Source: Clostridia bacterium
Lineage (GTDB): Bacteria > Bacillota > Clostridia > Christensenellales > Aristaeellaceae
Assembly: GCA_017412715.1 (NCBI GenBank)
Contig: JAFPWU010000010.1
Span: 1 to 64,000 of the forward strand
Reading direction: 5' to 3'
DNA: 64,000 nucleotides
Shown here piece by piece: positions 36,802-44,764 of the stretch (within the stretch, counting starts at the first letter, position 1; each line of letters starts with the position of its first letter). The notes beneath the pieces were generated by a model. That model was not told where the DNA came from. It ran no database searches and was given only the letters and a program-made list of their open reading frames with translations. A program made the position numbers and the translations under genes.

Positions 36802-37767
36802 ATGGAATCCGGAAAACTCATTGTCGTGATTCCCGTTCTGGACAACGCTCACCGGCAGCGTATTCGGTCCGCCGCGGCTGCCCACGGAAGGGAAGTCCTT
36901 TTCTTCGAATCCGTGAAGGAGGCTTTGCCCGCGCTGCGGGATGCTGAAATCGTCTTCGGACAGCCCGCGGAGCTGGCTTCAAACGCCCCGCGGATGAAAT
37001 GGCTCTGTACCCCCTCCGCCGGAGTCGACCAGTTTATGGGAGAGAAGGTATTCGCTTCCCCTGACGCTGTGCTGAGCAATTCCTCCGGCGCTTACGGGGT
37101 CACCATCGCGGAGCATACGATCATGCTGCTGCTGTCCCTGTTCCGCCGTCGGCTGGATTATGATGACATCCTCTCCCGCCGGGAATGGCGGCGGGATCTT
37201 CCCGTGAAATCGATCCGGAACGGACGCTTTGTCCTCGCCGGAACCGGGGATATCGGGCAGGAAACCGCCCTCCGGCTGCGGGCCTTCGGTCCCCGGTCGG
37301 TCCTCGGCGTCAACCGCAGCGGGCAAAATCCCGAAAACCGCTTTGACCGGGTGGTCCCGATCCGGGACTGGGAAAGCTTCCTGCCGGAAGCGGACGCCCT
37401 GATCCTTTCCCTGCCGGGCACCCCTGAAACCCGGCATCTTCTGGGAGAAAAGCAGCTTTCGCTGCTGCCGGACGGGGCCGCGGTGATCAATGTGGGCCGC
37501 GGTTCAGTCATAGACCAGCCCGCCCTGGAAAAGGAACTGCGGGCCGGCAGGCTCTGTGCCGCCCTGGACGTCTTTGAAGAGGAGCCGCTTCCGCAGGATC
37601 ATTCCCTCTGGACCTGTCCGAATCTGCTGATCACCCCTCATACGGCGGGAAACATGACCCTGCCCTGGACGGTGGAGCGAATCGTGGATCTATTCCTCGA
37701 GGATCTGGAAAACTACTGTGCAGGGCGTCCGCTCAGCAGGCGTGTGGATCTGCGAAAGGGATACTGA
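36802..37767 (+). CDS. D-isomer 2-hydroxyacid dehydrogenase family protein
   Basis: This 321-residue NAD(P)-dependent oxidoreductase follows AAAAAGGAGG. The nucleotide-binding motif is AGTGDIGQETA (about residues 149-159). The catalytic trio is visible: Arg in INVGRGSVID, Glu in DVFEEEPLP and His in ITPHTAGNM. The family reduces 2-keto acids to D-2-hydroxy acids, or the reverse; the substrate is not clear. A terminator follows at 37840-37885. Confidence 0.88.
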   Translation: MESGKLIVVIPVLDNAHRQRIRSAAAAHGREVLFFESVKEALPALRDAEIVFGQPAELASNAPRMKWLCTPSAGVDQFMGEKVFASPDAVLSNSSGAYGVTIAEHTIMLLLSLFRRRLDYDDILSRREWRRDLPVKSIRNGRFVLAGTGDIGQETALRLRAFGPRSVLGVNRSGQNPENRFDRVVPIRDWESFLPEADALILSLPGTPETRHLLGEKQLSLLPDGAAVINVGRGSVIDQPALEKELRAGRLCAALDVFEEEPLPQDHSLWTCPNLLITPHTAGNMTLPWTVERIVDLFLEDLENYCAGRPLSRRVDLRKGY

Positions 37768-37839
37768 TTCAACCCGGAGCCCGTTGAAAACATACGCGTC
37801 GAGGATGCGTATGCTGTAATCCGCCGCAGGTACCACATA

Positions 37840-37885
37840 AAAAGACGGCCATTCCGCACAAAAGCTGATTGGCCGTCTTTTTTCT
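37840..37885 (+). terminator. Terminator after the dehydrogenase gene
   Basis: AAAAGACGGCCA pairs with TGGCCGTCTTTT, and a further T run follows. The 363-base gap (37768-38130) holds this terminator and the MITE-like element, with no convincing gene. Confidence 0.9.
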
Positions 37886-37908
37886 ATGATATATAACGAT
37901 AAAAATAT

Positions 37909-38114
37909 CAAAACAGGTATCTGTTCAGTCGCTCCGCTCTCTGAGGTTATTCCACTCCGGGGGACGCCTCTCGGCTCCGTTCACTTACGCAGCGGTTCTA
38001 AGCTCTGTCAGCGCCTTGCGGCTTGCCATTCGCTAAGAACCGGCGAGAATCAAGGCCCCCGGAAGTGGAATACCTCAGCGCTCCGCTTTCAGGACTGAAT
38101 AGTTACCAAAACAG
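37909..38114. mobile_element. MITE-like element with terminal inverted repeats and 8-bp direct repeats
   Basis: A 190-base element (37917-38106) begins GTATCTGTTCAGTC and ends with the complement of GTAACTATTCAGTC, 12 of 14 bases matching. CAAAACAG flanks it directly on both sides (37909-37916 and 38107-38114), as a target-site duplication would. Most of the element is one long imperfect palindrome: CTGAGGTTATTCCACT and GCGGTTCTAAGC on the left pair with partners on the right. It has no convincing coding frame, so it would need a transposase from elsewhere. Confidence 0.7.
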
Positions 38115-38130
38115 AATGATCAGCCCGCTT

Positions 38131-40026
38131 TTATGACTCGGCGACCCAAACTGTCATATCGCCCATTTTTCGGTTAGACCAGGCGAAATAAGGGATCGCG
38201 GTCAGTGCGCCAGAAATTGCACGCTGGCCTTTTTGTGCGTCCGGATGTTTTGATTTGCATCGATCAACGATTTGCAGACCCATCAGATCATCGGGAAGTC
38301 CCTGAATTTCCCTGTATTCCTGAATTTCCGGCTCAGCGGGCAAAACAGAAGAGAATACCGGCATCGTCTGATCCATTTCCTCGAAGCAGTAGATCAGCGG
38401 TCCACGTGCCAAAGCAGCTTTTCCGACGCAATCCTGCACCCTGGGATCCGCATGGATGCGTCGAACGGGCAGGTCAAAGCTGAGCTGTATGACATCGCCC
38501 GGCTGCCAGTTGCGGGTCAGACAGCAATACCCGTTTTCCATTTTGCCCTGAGCAGCCTGTCCATTGACCGCAAGAGAGAAGGACTGAACATATTGCGGAA
38601 TCCGGATCGCCAGCGAGAAACTGCCCCCGTCCAGGATCGTATAACAGGCTTTCCCTTCCCATGGATATGCACTTTCCTGTCGGATTCTTCCGCGGCTTGT
38701 TTCCGCTTCGCTGCTGATAAAAAGATGACTGAATACCGAACTGTCATCCTCGCTCCACAGATATTTTCCCAGGGACGCTATCAGCCTTGCCAGATTGGGC
38801 GGGCAGCAGGCGCAGGCATGCCACTGGGGCCGCTGAGGCCGCACGTGCTCGTATCCCGGTGCGACACCGGACACTCCGATTTTCACCGCCAGCGGATTCA
38901 CATAGAAGAACCGCCTGCCATCCAGCTGCATTCCTGCCAGCACACCGTTGTACAGTTCCAGCTCCATTAAATCGGCATATCGCCCATCCGCCCTGAGTTT
39001 CAGCATTTCATGGGCAAAAAAAGTCATGGCGACTGCGGCGCATGTTTCACCGTAGCACCGATCCGATGGCAGATCGTAATCCGTCGTAAACGATTCATGA
39101 TACGCTGATGATCCGACCGCGCCAGTAACATACATCTGCTTCTGCGTGATGTTTTCAAACAATCGCTCGCAGGCCGTCTGCAATTCCAGGTCTTTCGTTT
39201 CCGCGGCCGCATCCGCCATCGCGGTGAGCATATAGATCTGCCTTACCGCGTGGCCTCTCGCAACGGTCTGCTTCCTGACAGGTACATCAGATTGATTGTA
39301 GACCGTATCCTCTGCCCGAATATCATATCCTCCGTAATGGACGCCGGGATGGGAAGGCGTATGTTTTCTGAACCAGTCCGGGTCCTGCCCCCGCAGGTTC
39401 AGGAACCGCAGGGCCATATCCCGATAGCGGCTGTTTCCCGTAGCATGGTATAGCCGCAGCAGTCCGATTTCGATTTCCTGATGTCCCGGAATGCCCTCTT
39501 CTTTTTCAAAGCGGTCGCAGATATGGTCCGCCAGACGGAGGCAGATGCGAAGCAGCTCATCCTTCCCGGCAGCCTCGTGCAGGGCAACGCCTGCCTCCAG
39601 CAGATGGCCGGCGCAGTACAGTTCATGGCATTCCAGCAGGTTTTTCCATTTGTTTTCCGGCGCTTTGACTGTGAAATAGGTGTTGATATATCCGTCCGGC
39701 TGTTGGCATCGGCTGACCAGGTCCACCATCTCATCTATGCGGCAGGATAAGGCGTCGTCCCATTTCAGGGCCAGAGAATAGGCCGCCGCCTCCAGCCATT
39801 TGGCCACGTCGCTGTCCTGAAAAACCATCCCGTAGAATTCCCCGTCTTCCTCCCCGGCCGCCATCCGGAAATTGCTGATGGCATGGGATTTTTCCGCGCC
39901 GGGCACCTCATCCCGGAGAATTTTTTCCATATAGGGAATGGTCACGTCCGTCATGAGCTGCTGGCGGGGCAACCAGAAATCATCCGTGACATGCACATTT
40001 TTGAGCGGAATATGCCTTATGCTCAT
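38131..40026 (-). CDS. GH127 beta-L-arabinofuranosidase
   Basis: This 631-residue cytoplasmic enzyme matches HypBA1-type GH127, which releases L-arabinose from beta-arabinofuranosides. The zinc and catalytic residues keep the HypBA1 spacing: E327 and C329 in YGETCA, then C407 and C408 in HACACCPPN, where the second is the expected nucleophile. The N-terminal barrel and C-terminal beta domains have normal length. It starts at ATG after GAAGGAGG, 17 bases past the permease gene. The last gene of an importer operon, it stands directly beside the MITE-like element. Confidence 0.92.
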   Translation of the reverse strand: MSIRHIPLKNVHVTDDFWLPRQQLMTDVTIPYMEKILRDEVPGAEKSHAISNFRMAAGEEDGEFYGMVFQDSDVAKWLEAAAYSLALKWDDALSCRIDEMVDLVSRCQQPDGYINTYFTVKAPENKWKNLLECHELYCAGHLLEAGVALHEAAGKDELLRICLRLADHICDRFEKEEGIPGHQEIEIGLLRLYHATGNSRYRDMALRFLNLRGQDPDWFRKHTPSHPGVHYGGYDIRAEDTVYNQSDVPVRKQTVARGHAVRQIYMLTAMADAAAETKDLELQTACERLFENITQKQMYVTGAVGSSAYHESFTTDYDLPSDRCYGETCAAVAMTFFAHEMLKLRADGRYADLMELELYNGVLAGMQLDGRRFFYVNPLAVKIGVSGVAPGYEHVRPQRPQWHACACCPPNLARLIASLGKYLWSEDDSSVFSHLFISSEAETSRGRIRQESAYPWEGKACYTILDGGSFSLAIRIPQYVQSFSLAVNGQAAQGKMENGYCCLTRNWQPGDVIQLSFDLPVRRIHADPRVQDCVGKAALARGPLIYCFEEMDQTMPVFSSVLPAEPEIQEYREIQGLPDDLMGLQIVDRCKSKHPDAQKGQRAISGALTAIPYFAWSNRKMGDMTVWVAES

Positions 40027-40042
40027 GGCGTTTCCTCCTTCG

Positions 40043-40918
40043 TCAGTTTTTCATGCCGGTCATCACAATGCCTTCCACGAAATACCTTTGCCCGATCAGA
40101 TAAAACACGATGCCGGGAATGAAGGACAGACAGGTAGCACACATGATGCTGGACCAATCGTCGTTAAAGGAACCCCGGAAGATGTTCAGCCCCAGCGCGA
40201 GGGTATAACGGTCCCTGCGCGTGATGTAGGTAACCTGCTGCAGCAGGTCGTTCCACAGTTCGATGAATTTCAGCAGTCCCACCACGATCATCGCGGATTT
40301 GATGGCAGGTACGATGATGAAAATCAGGATGCGGAAGAAGCCGCAGCCGTCAATGGTGGCCGCCTCGTCCAATTCCCGGGGAACGGTTTTCACAAACTGC
40401 CGGATCAGGAAAATATTAAACGCCCCGCCGCCGCAGAAATGGGGCAGAATCAGAGGCCAGTAGGTATTGACCAGGCCCAGCTTGCTCCAGGCGATGAACA
40501 GAGGAATCAGCGTCACCATGCTGGGCAGCAGCATGGATCCAACGCAAAGCGTAAACAGGAATTTTTTTCCCCGAAAACGCAGGCGGGCAAAGGCGTAGCC
40601 GCCCATGGTCGCCGTAATGACTGCTCCTATCACAGCAGGCGCCAGGATGGTCATGGTGTTGCCTAAGAAATGAAGATATTCAAAGGATTTCAGCGTATCG
40701 GAATAATTGCTGAACCGCCATTCCGGAGGAAGAAAAGCCGGCGGATAGGCATACAGTTCACCATTGGACATGAGAGACGAGCGGAAAATCCAGTAGATGG
40801 GAAACAGAGCAATCATTCCCAGAAGGATCAGAAGTATCAGGCAGAGAATATTTACCGCCTTTTCCCGCCGCTGCCTTGAGGGAAGTCCGTGCGTCTTTTT
40901 CAGTCCTGCCGTGCTCAT
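40043..40918 (-). CDS. Sugar ABC permease, MalG type (GH127 operon)
   Basis: This 291-residue protein has about six membrane segments and the ATPase-contact loop DEAATIDGCGFFRILIFIIVPA, and it ends YFVEGIVMTGMKN as CUT1 MalG-like permeases do. Its ATG overlaps the stop of the MalF-type gene (ATGA), so the two are translationally coupled. With its partner and the binding protein at 41926 it probably imports arabinose-containing oligosaccharides, judging from the GH127 gene behind it. Confidence 0.92.
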   Translation of the reverse strand: MSTAGLKKTHGLPSRQRREKAVNILCLILLILLGMIALFPIYWIFRSSLMSNGELYAYPPAFLPPEWRFSNYSDTLKSFEYLHFLGNTMTILAPAVIGAVITATMGGYAFARLRFRGKKFLFTLCVGSMLLPSMVTLIPLFIAWSKLGLVNTYWPLILPHFCGGGAFNIFLIRQFVKTVPRELDEAATIDGCGFFRILIFIIVPAIKSAMIVVGLLKFIELWNDLLQQVTYITRRDRYTLALGLNIFRGSFNDDWSSIMCATCLSFIPGIVFYLIGQRYFVEGIVMTGMKN

Positions 40919-41835
40919 TCCTTATCATCCCCTTCGTAAAAAATCCAGCTGCCGCTGGTAGCGAACAGAATGCCGGTAAAAATGGCGATGAGGAGGAACA
41001 GGATCACTGCAATGGCGCTCCCGTAGCCGTATTTATGAGATTTAAAGGCCTGGTTGTACAGCATATAGCACATGAAATAGCTGCCGGTTCCGGGGCCGCC
41101 TTTGGTCAGGGACAGAGCCGGGGTGATCACCTGCAGACTGCTGACCAGACTCATCAGTAAATTATAGAAAATGATAGGCGTCATACAGGGAATGGTGATT
41201 TGCCAGAACCGCTGCCAGGCATTGGCGCCGTCGATTTCTGCCGCTTCGTGATAGGTGCGGGGCACATTCTGAAGGCCCGCCAGGAAAATCACGATCAGGT
41301 TGCCGCTGAGCCATACAGCGATCAGAGCCAGTGACGGCGTGACCATGCCGCTGGAATCCAGAAATTTGACGGATGTTCCGCCCATCGATTTAATGACGTA
41401 ATTGAAGAACCCGTGATTATAGTCGTACAGCCATTTCCAGCCAAGATATACCGCCAGGGCGGGAAGGACATACGGCAAATAGAAGATAGCCCGAAAAAAG
41501 CCCCTGGCGGGCACCTTTCGGTTGAGCAGCATGGCGATGATCATGGAATAGACCACGCTGCCGGCCACTGCGATCCCTGCGTATTCAAGCGTGGTGAGCA
41601 GTGACCCGTAAAATTTCGTGTCCCTGGTAAACAAGCGGATATAGTTATCCGCTCCCACAAAGGCCATCTCACCCAGGCCGTTCCAGCTGAACAGGCTCAG
41701 AGTGAAGGACGCCAGCATGGGCAGATAGGTAATGCATGTCAGACCGATCACGGAGGGCAGCAGCAGCAACCATGCTGCCCTGGTTTCCGCGCGATTGTAT
41801 TTCAACGCTTTCGGTTTTTTTGAAAGGACTATCAT
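40915..41835 (-). CDS. Sugar ABC permease, MalF type (GH127 operon)
   Basis: This 306-residue protein has about six membrane segments and the loop YHEAAEIDGANAWQRFWQITIPC. It starts at ATG near GGAGGG, behind a hairpin that separates it from the binding-protein gene. As with the other sugar importers here, no ATPase is encoded nearby. Confidence 0.92.
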   Translation of the reverse strand: MIVLSKKPKALKYNRAETRAAWLLLLPSVIGLTCITYLPMLASFTLSLFSWNGLGEMAFVGADNYIRLFTRDTKFYGSLLTTLEYAGIAVAGSVVYSMIIAMLLNRKVPARGFFRAIFYLPYVLPALAVYLGWKWLYDYNHGFFNYVIKSMGGTSVKFLDSSGMVTPSLALIAVWLSGNLIVIFLAGLQNVPRTYHEAAEIDGANAWQRFWQITIPCMTPIIFYNLLMSLVSSLQVITPALSLTKGGPGTGSYFMCYMLYNQAFKSHKYGYGSAIAVILFLLIAIFTGILFATSGSWIFYEGDDKE

Positions 41836-41880
41836 TCCTTGCGTCCCTCCATTTCAAAGGTGTTTGAAGACATTTAAGAA

Positions 41881-41910
41881 GTCGGGGGAACGCAGGCGCG
41901 CTCCCCCGAC
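41881..41910 (-). other. Hairpin between binding-protein and permease genes
   Basis: GTCGGGGG pairs with CCCCCGAC across a 14-base loop. Only a weak T run follows on the minus strand, so it is more a stabiliser or partial terminator than a full stop. Confidence 0.6.
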
Positions 41911-41925
41911 CCGGACATAAATCTG

Positions 41926-43245
41926 TTAGTCCACCTGGATGGCTTCCACCATCTCGGGATAGATCTCGTTGATAACCTCCTCCGCAGTGCGCTCCCCGCT
42001 CCACACGCTCTGCAGGGCAGTGAACAGAATATCGTTGGTGGTAATCTGTGTATTGGGGGTATAGTACCAGCAGGTGGGCTTCGCGTAGTTCATGGTGTAG
42101 TCCACCAGCACTTTCCTGCCGGTTTCCATATCCTTGTTGTAGGGATATTTCTCATTACCCAGCCAGGCATTGATGCCTTCTTCGGTCTTATAGAAGTACT
42201 CGCTCTTGGGAAGCCAGATGCCGGTAAGGACCAGGGAATCCCAGTTGCTTTCCTCACGGGTGTACCACTTCACGAAATCGTAGGCTTCCTGCTGATGCTG
42301 ACCCTTGAACACGCCGGTCAGACCGGAGGTGCAGATGGTAACCTCTTCCTTCATCATGGGCAAGGGCGCGATGCCGTAATTGATCCCCAGGTTCGGGAAA
42401 TCGGTGCCCAGGCGCCAGGTGCCATCAGTGGTCATGGCTACGGTCTTGCTGCCGATACCAACGCCCACGCCGTTGTCCTCAGGAATCACATTCAGGGGCG
42501 CCACATGTTCTACCAGCGCCAGATCTGCCACCTTCTGGATGGATTCGATCGCTTCAGGGCTGTTAATCAGCACCTCGTTTCCATCCTCAGAGAACCAGGC
42601 GCCTCCGTTGGACAGGGCCCAAACTTCCATCTGCCAGGTCCAGTTGTTCACGAATGCGCCGTACTGCACGATCTTTTCGGGATCAAAGCCATCCTCGCCC
42701 GGATGCTTACCGGCTTCATCGAAGGTCAGACGCCTGGCCACTTCCACGAATTCATCCCAGGTGTAGGGCGTATCGGCAGAGGGGTAAGGCTCATTCGCCG
42801 CGTCGAACATATCCTTGTTGTAGTACAGGATCAGGATTTCGTTGCTGCTGGAATAGCCCACCGGCACACCGGCATCCTTGAAGGTGATGCAGTCCATGGG
42901 CTGCAGCTCTTCTCCGGCGAACATATCGGACACGTCCGCCATGACCCCGTTGCGGGAGAAATACAGCACAGCGTTTTCATTTACCATGCCGCAGTCCGGA
43001 AGATTGTTGGCGATGGCATAGTTGACCAGGGTCTGAGTGTATTCCTCGTTGGGAATCTGCATGGGTTCGACAAACACCTTGTCCTGGATGCGGTTATATT
43101 CATCCAGGGACTGCTGTACAGCTTCCGCCTCCGTCTGGTTGCCCCAGAAGGAATAGGTGATGTGTACCCGGCCGTCTCCTTCCGCCAGTGCAAGGACAGG
43201 CAGCATCAGCGCCAGACACAGCATGATGGCTAACAGTTTCTTCAT
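41926..43245 (-). CDS. Extracellular sugar-binding protein (GH127 operon)
   Basis: This 439-residue protein starts after AAAGGAGG and has a signal peptide (MKKLLAIMLCLALMLPVLA, then LA before EGDG). There is no convincing lipobox. Family 1 binding-protein features are present: ITYSFWGNQTEAEAV at the mature N-terminus and VAMTTDGTWRLG in the middle. It heads the leftward operon with two permeases and GH127, and its promoter carries an operator for the divergent LacI-family gene. Confidence 0.92.
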   Translation of the reverse strand: MKKLLAIMLCLALMLPVLALAEGDGRVHITYSFWGNQTEAEAVQQSLDEYNRIQDKVFVEPMQIPNEEYTQTLVNYAIANNLPDCGMVNENAVLYFSRNGVMADVSDMFAGEELQPMDCITFKDAGVPVGYSSSNEILILYYNKDMFDAANEPYPSADTPYTWDEFVEVARRLTFDEAGKHPGEDGFDPEKIVQYGAFVNNWTWQMEVWALSNGGAWFSEDGNEVLINSPEAIESIQKVADLALVEHVAPLNVIPEDNGVGVGIGSKTVAMTTDGTWRLGTDFPNLGINYGIAPLPMMKEEVTICTSGLTGVFKGQHQQEAYDFVKWYTREESNWDSLVLTGIWLPKSEYFYKTEEGINAWLGNEKYPYNKDMETGRKVLVDYTMNYAKPTCWYYTPNTQITTNDILFTALQSVWSGERTAEEVINEIYPEMVEAIQVD

Positions 43246-43281
43246 GGTTCTTCCTCCTTTAAGCTGTTCTGTTGTTTTGGC

Positions 43282-43297
43282 GGTTATACGTTTAACC
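43282..43297. promoter_or_regulatory. LacI-type operator of the GH127 operon
   Basis: GGTTATACGTTTAACC is a 16-base inverted repeat with one mismatched pair and a central CG, typical of LacI-family operators. It lies 15 bases past the -10 box, where a bound repressor would block transcription. A related half-site, AATCGTTTAAC, lies at 43431-43441 in front of the regulator gene. Confidence 0.75.
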
Positions 43298-43311
43298 GTC
43301 CCGTTACATAT

Positions 43312-43340
43312 AAGATACCATCACCAGGTCTATATGTCAA
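43312..43340 (-). promoter_or_regulatory. Promoter of the GH127 operon
   Basis: The minus strand has TTGACA (43335-43340), a 17-base spacer and TATCTT (43312-43317). Confidence 0.8.
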
Positions 43341-43395
43341 TGGCATTTTTGTGGAAATTGGCAGAATTATGAAGGTTAATTTCATAACCTTGCGC

Positions 43396-43424
43396 TTGAC
43401 GAATCATAAATCGATCGTTATAAT
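43396..43424 (+). promoter_or_regulatory. Promoter of the LacI-family regulator gene
   Basis: TTGACG (43396-43401), a 17-base spacer and TATAAT (43419-43424). The operator-like AATCGTTTAAC just downstream suggests self-regulation. Confidence 0.8.
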
Positions 43425-43462
43425 TATTTTAATCGTTTAACTATGAGGGGAGGGGCAACAGA

Positions 43463-44485
43463 ATGGCAACCATGCGGGATGTAGCGCTGCTTGCAGGTGT
43501 TTCCACAGCCACCGTATCTCATGTGGTCAACGGCTCCAAAAAGCTTTCCCCGGAAACCACAGAAAAGGTGCTGCGCGCGATCTCTCAGGTTAACTATCTG
43601 CCCAACACCGTGGCAAAATCCCTTCGCATGGGTCAAACGCATACCATCGGCGTGCTGGTGGAGGATATTCGCGGCCTTCCTGTCGCAGCCATCGTCAGCG
43701 GCATCAGTGAAACGCTGGCCAAAAGCGGTTATAAAACCATTTTCCACGATCTGCATCTGCTGGAGAAGCTGTATAACCAATACGAACAAATCGGCACTTA
43801 CCGGCAGCGGATCAATGACGGCATCTCCCTGCTGCAATCCGCTAACGTGGATGGTATCATTTATGTAGCCATGCATGACCGGCACCTGGATTATCTGCTG
43901 GACCCCATGGAAACACCGCTCGTATACGCGTATTCCCATGGAACGGAAAACGATACCTATGTCACCTATTCCAATAAAGACTCGGCGGCTGATATGATCC
44001 GCTATCTGCTGCGCAAGAACCATAAGCGCATTGCCGTCATCGCCGGACACCCTCATTCCTATCCCACAGCCCAGCGGCTCCTGGGCATCCAAACCGCCCT
44101 TCAGCAGGCGGGGCTTCCGCTTCCGGCCAGTTATATCCGCTACGGCGATTGGGAATACGAATCCGGCAAAAAAGAAACGCTGGCCATCCTGCAGCTTGAT
44201 CCTTTGCCCACCGCCATCTTTGCGATGAATGATCTGATGGCAGCCGGGTGCATGGCTGCCATACAGGAAAAAGGGCTTTCCATCCCGAAGGATATGGCGG
44301 TAGCAGGCTTCGACAACCGGGAAATAGCCAGCTGCCTTCAGCCCCCGCTGACCACCATTGCCCTGCCTACTCCGGAAATTGGCAGCAGGGCCGCTGTGCA
44401 TATTATGGATATGATCCATAACCCTCAGCCGCACCCCTGCCGGGAAATCATTCGCTGCTCCATTATTGAACGGGCCTCGATCTGA
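43463..44485 (+). CDS. LacI-family transcriptional regulator of the arabinoxylan cluster
   Basis: This 340-residue regulator starts after GAGGGGAGG. The helix-turn-helix is MATMRDVALLAGVSTATVSH at the N-terminus, and the hinge helix is near PNTVAKSLRMGQTH. The sensor domain is complete, ending with VAGFDNREIASCLQPPLTTI. It is divergent from the importer/GH127 operon and faces the operator at 43282-43297, so it most likely represses that operon and possibly itself. The inducer is probably an imported arabinose- or xylose-containing sugar (inference). Confidence 0.93.
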   Translation: MATMRDVALLAGVSTATVSHVVNGSKKLSPETTEKVLRAISQVNYLPNTVAKSLRMGQTHTIGVLVEDIRGLPVAAIVSGISETLAKSGYKTIFHDLHLLEKLYNQYEQIGTYRQRINDGISLLQSANVDGIIYVAMHDRHLDYLLDPMETPLVYAYSHGTENDTYVTYSNKDSAADMIRYLLRKNHKRIAVIAGHPHSYPTAQRLLGIQTALQQAGLPLPASYIRYGDWEYESGKKETLAILQLDPLPTAIFAMNDLMAAGCMAAIQEKGLSIPKDMAVAGFDNREIASCLQPPLTTIALPTPEIGSRAAVHIMDMIHNPQPHPCREIIRCSIIERASI

Positions 44486-44555
44486 TTCCGCTTCCGTTCT
44501 AAGGCATTTGGGGAACGGAGGCCGCAGCTGACGAGCGCAAGCCGCATGTACCCAT

Positions 44556-44581
44556 AAAAAACACGCCCATCAGAGATGGGC
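44556..44581 (-). terminator. Terminator of the carboxylesterase gene
   Basis: GCCCATC and GATGGGC pair across a 3-base loop; on the minus strand GTGTTTTTTATGG follows. It lies 183 bases past the carboxylesterase stop. The stretch between them (44582-44764) shows no recognisable gene. Confidence 0.75.
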
Positions 44582-44764
44582 ATGTCTTAAAACGAAATCT
44601 GTATAGAATGATCGGGCAGACAAACCTGATCCGGGAAAGGCGCGGCATTGCGGCCGTCCGGGTCTGAATTGCAGTTTGTTGTTGGTATCATTACTGCCTT
44701 TTTGCCAGGGTCCTCCAGGATATGTTTCGGCATTAAGAACAGGGCTTATCACTTTTTATTGGGG

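Noticed and set aside
37886-38098. 70-codon frame between the dehydrogenase and GH127 genes
   Set aside because: It lies within the MITE-like palindrome and shows no family resemblance.
44582-44764. Possible gene remnant behind the carboxylesterase
   Set aside because: No frame with a start site or recognisable motif; it is treated as a 3' untranslated stretch before the terminator.
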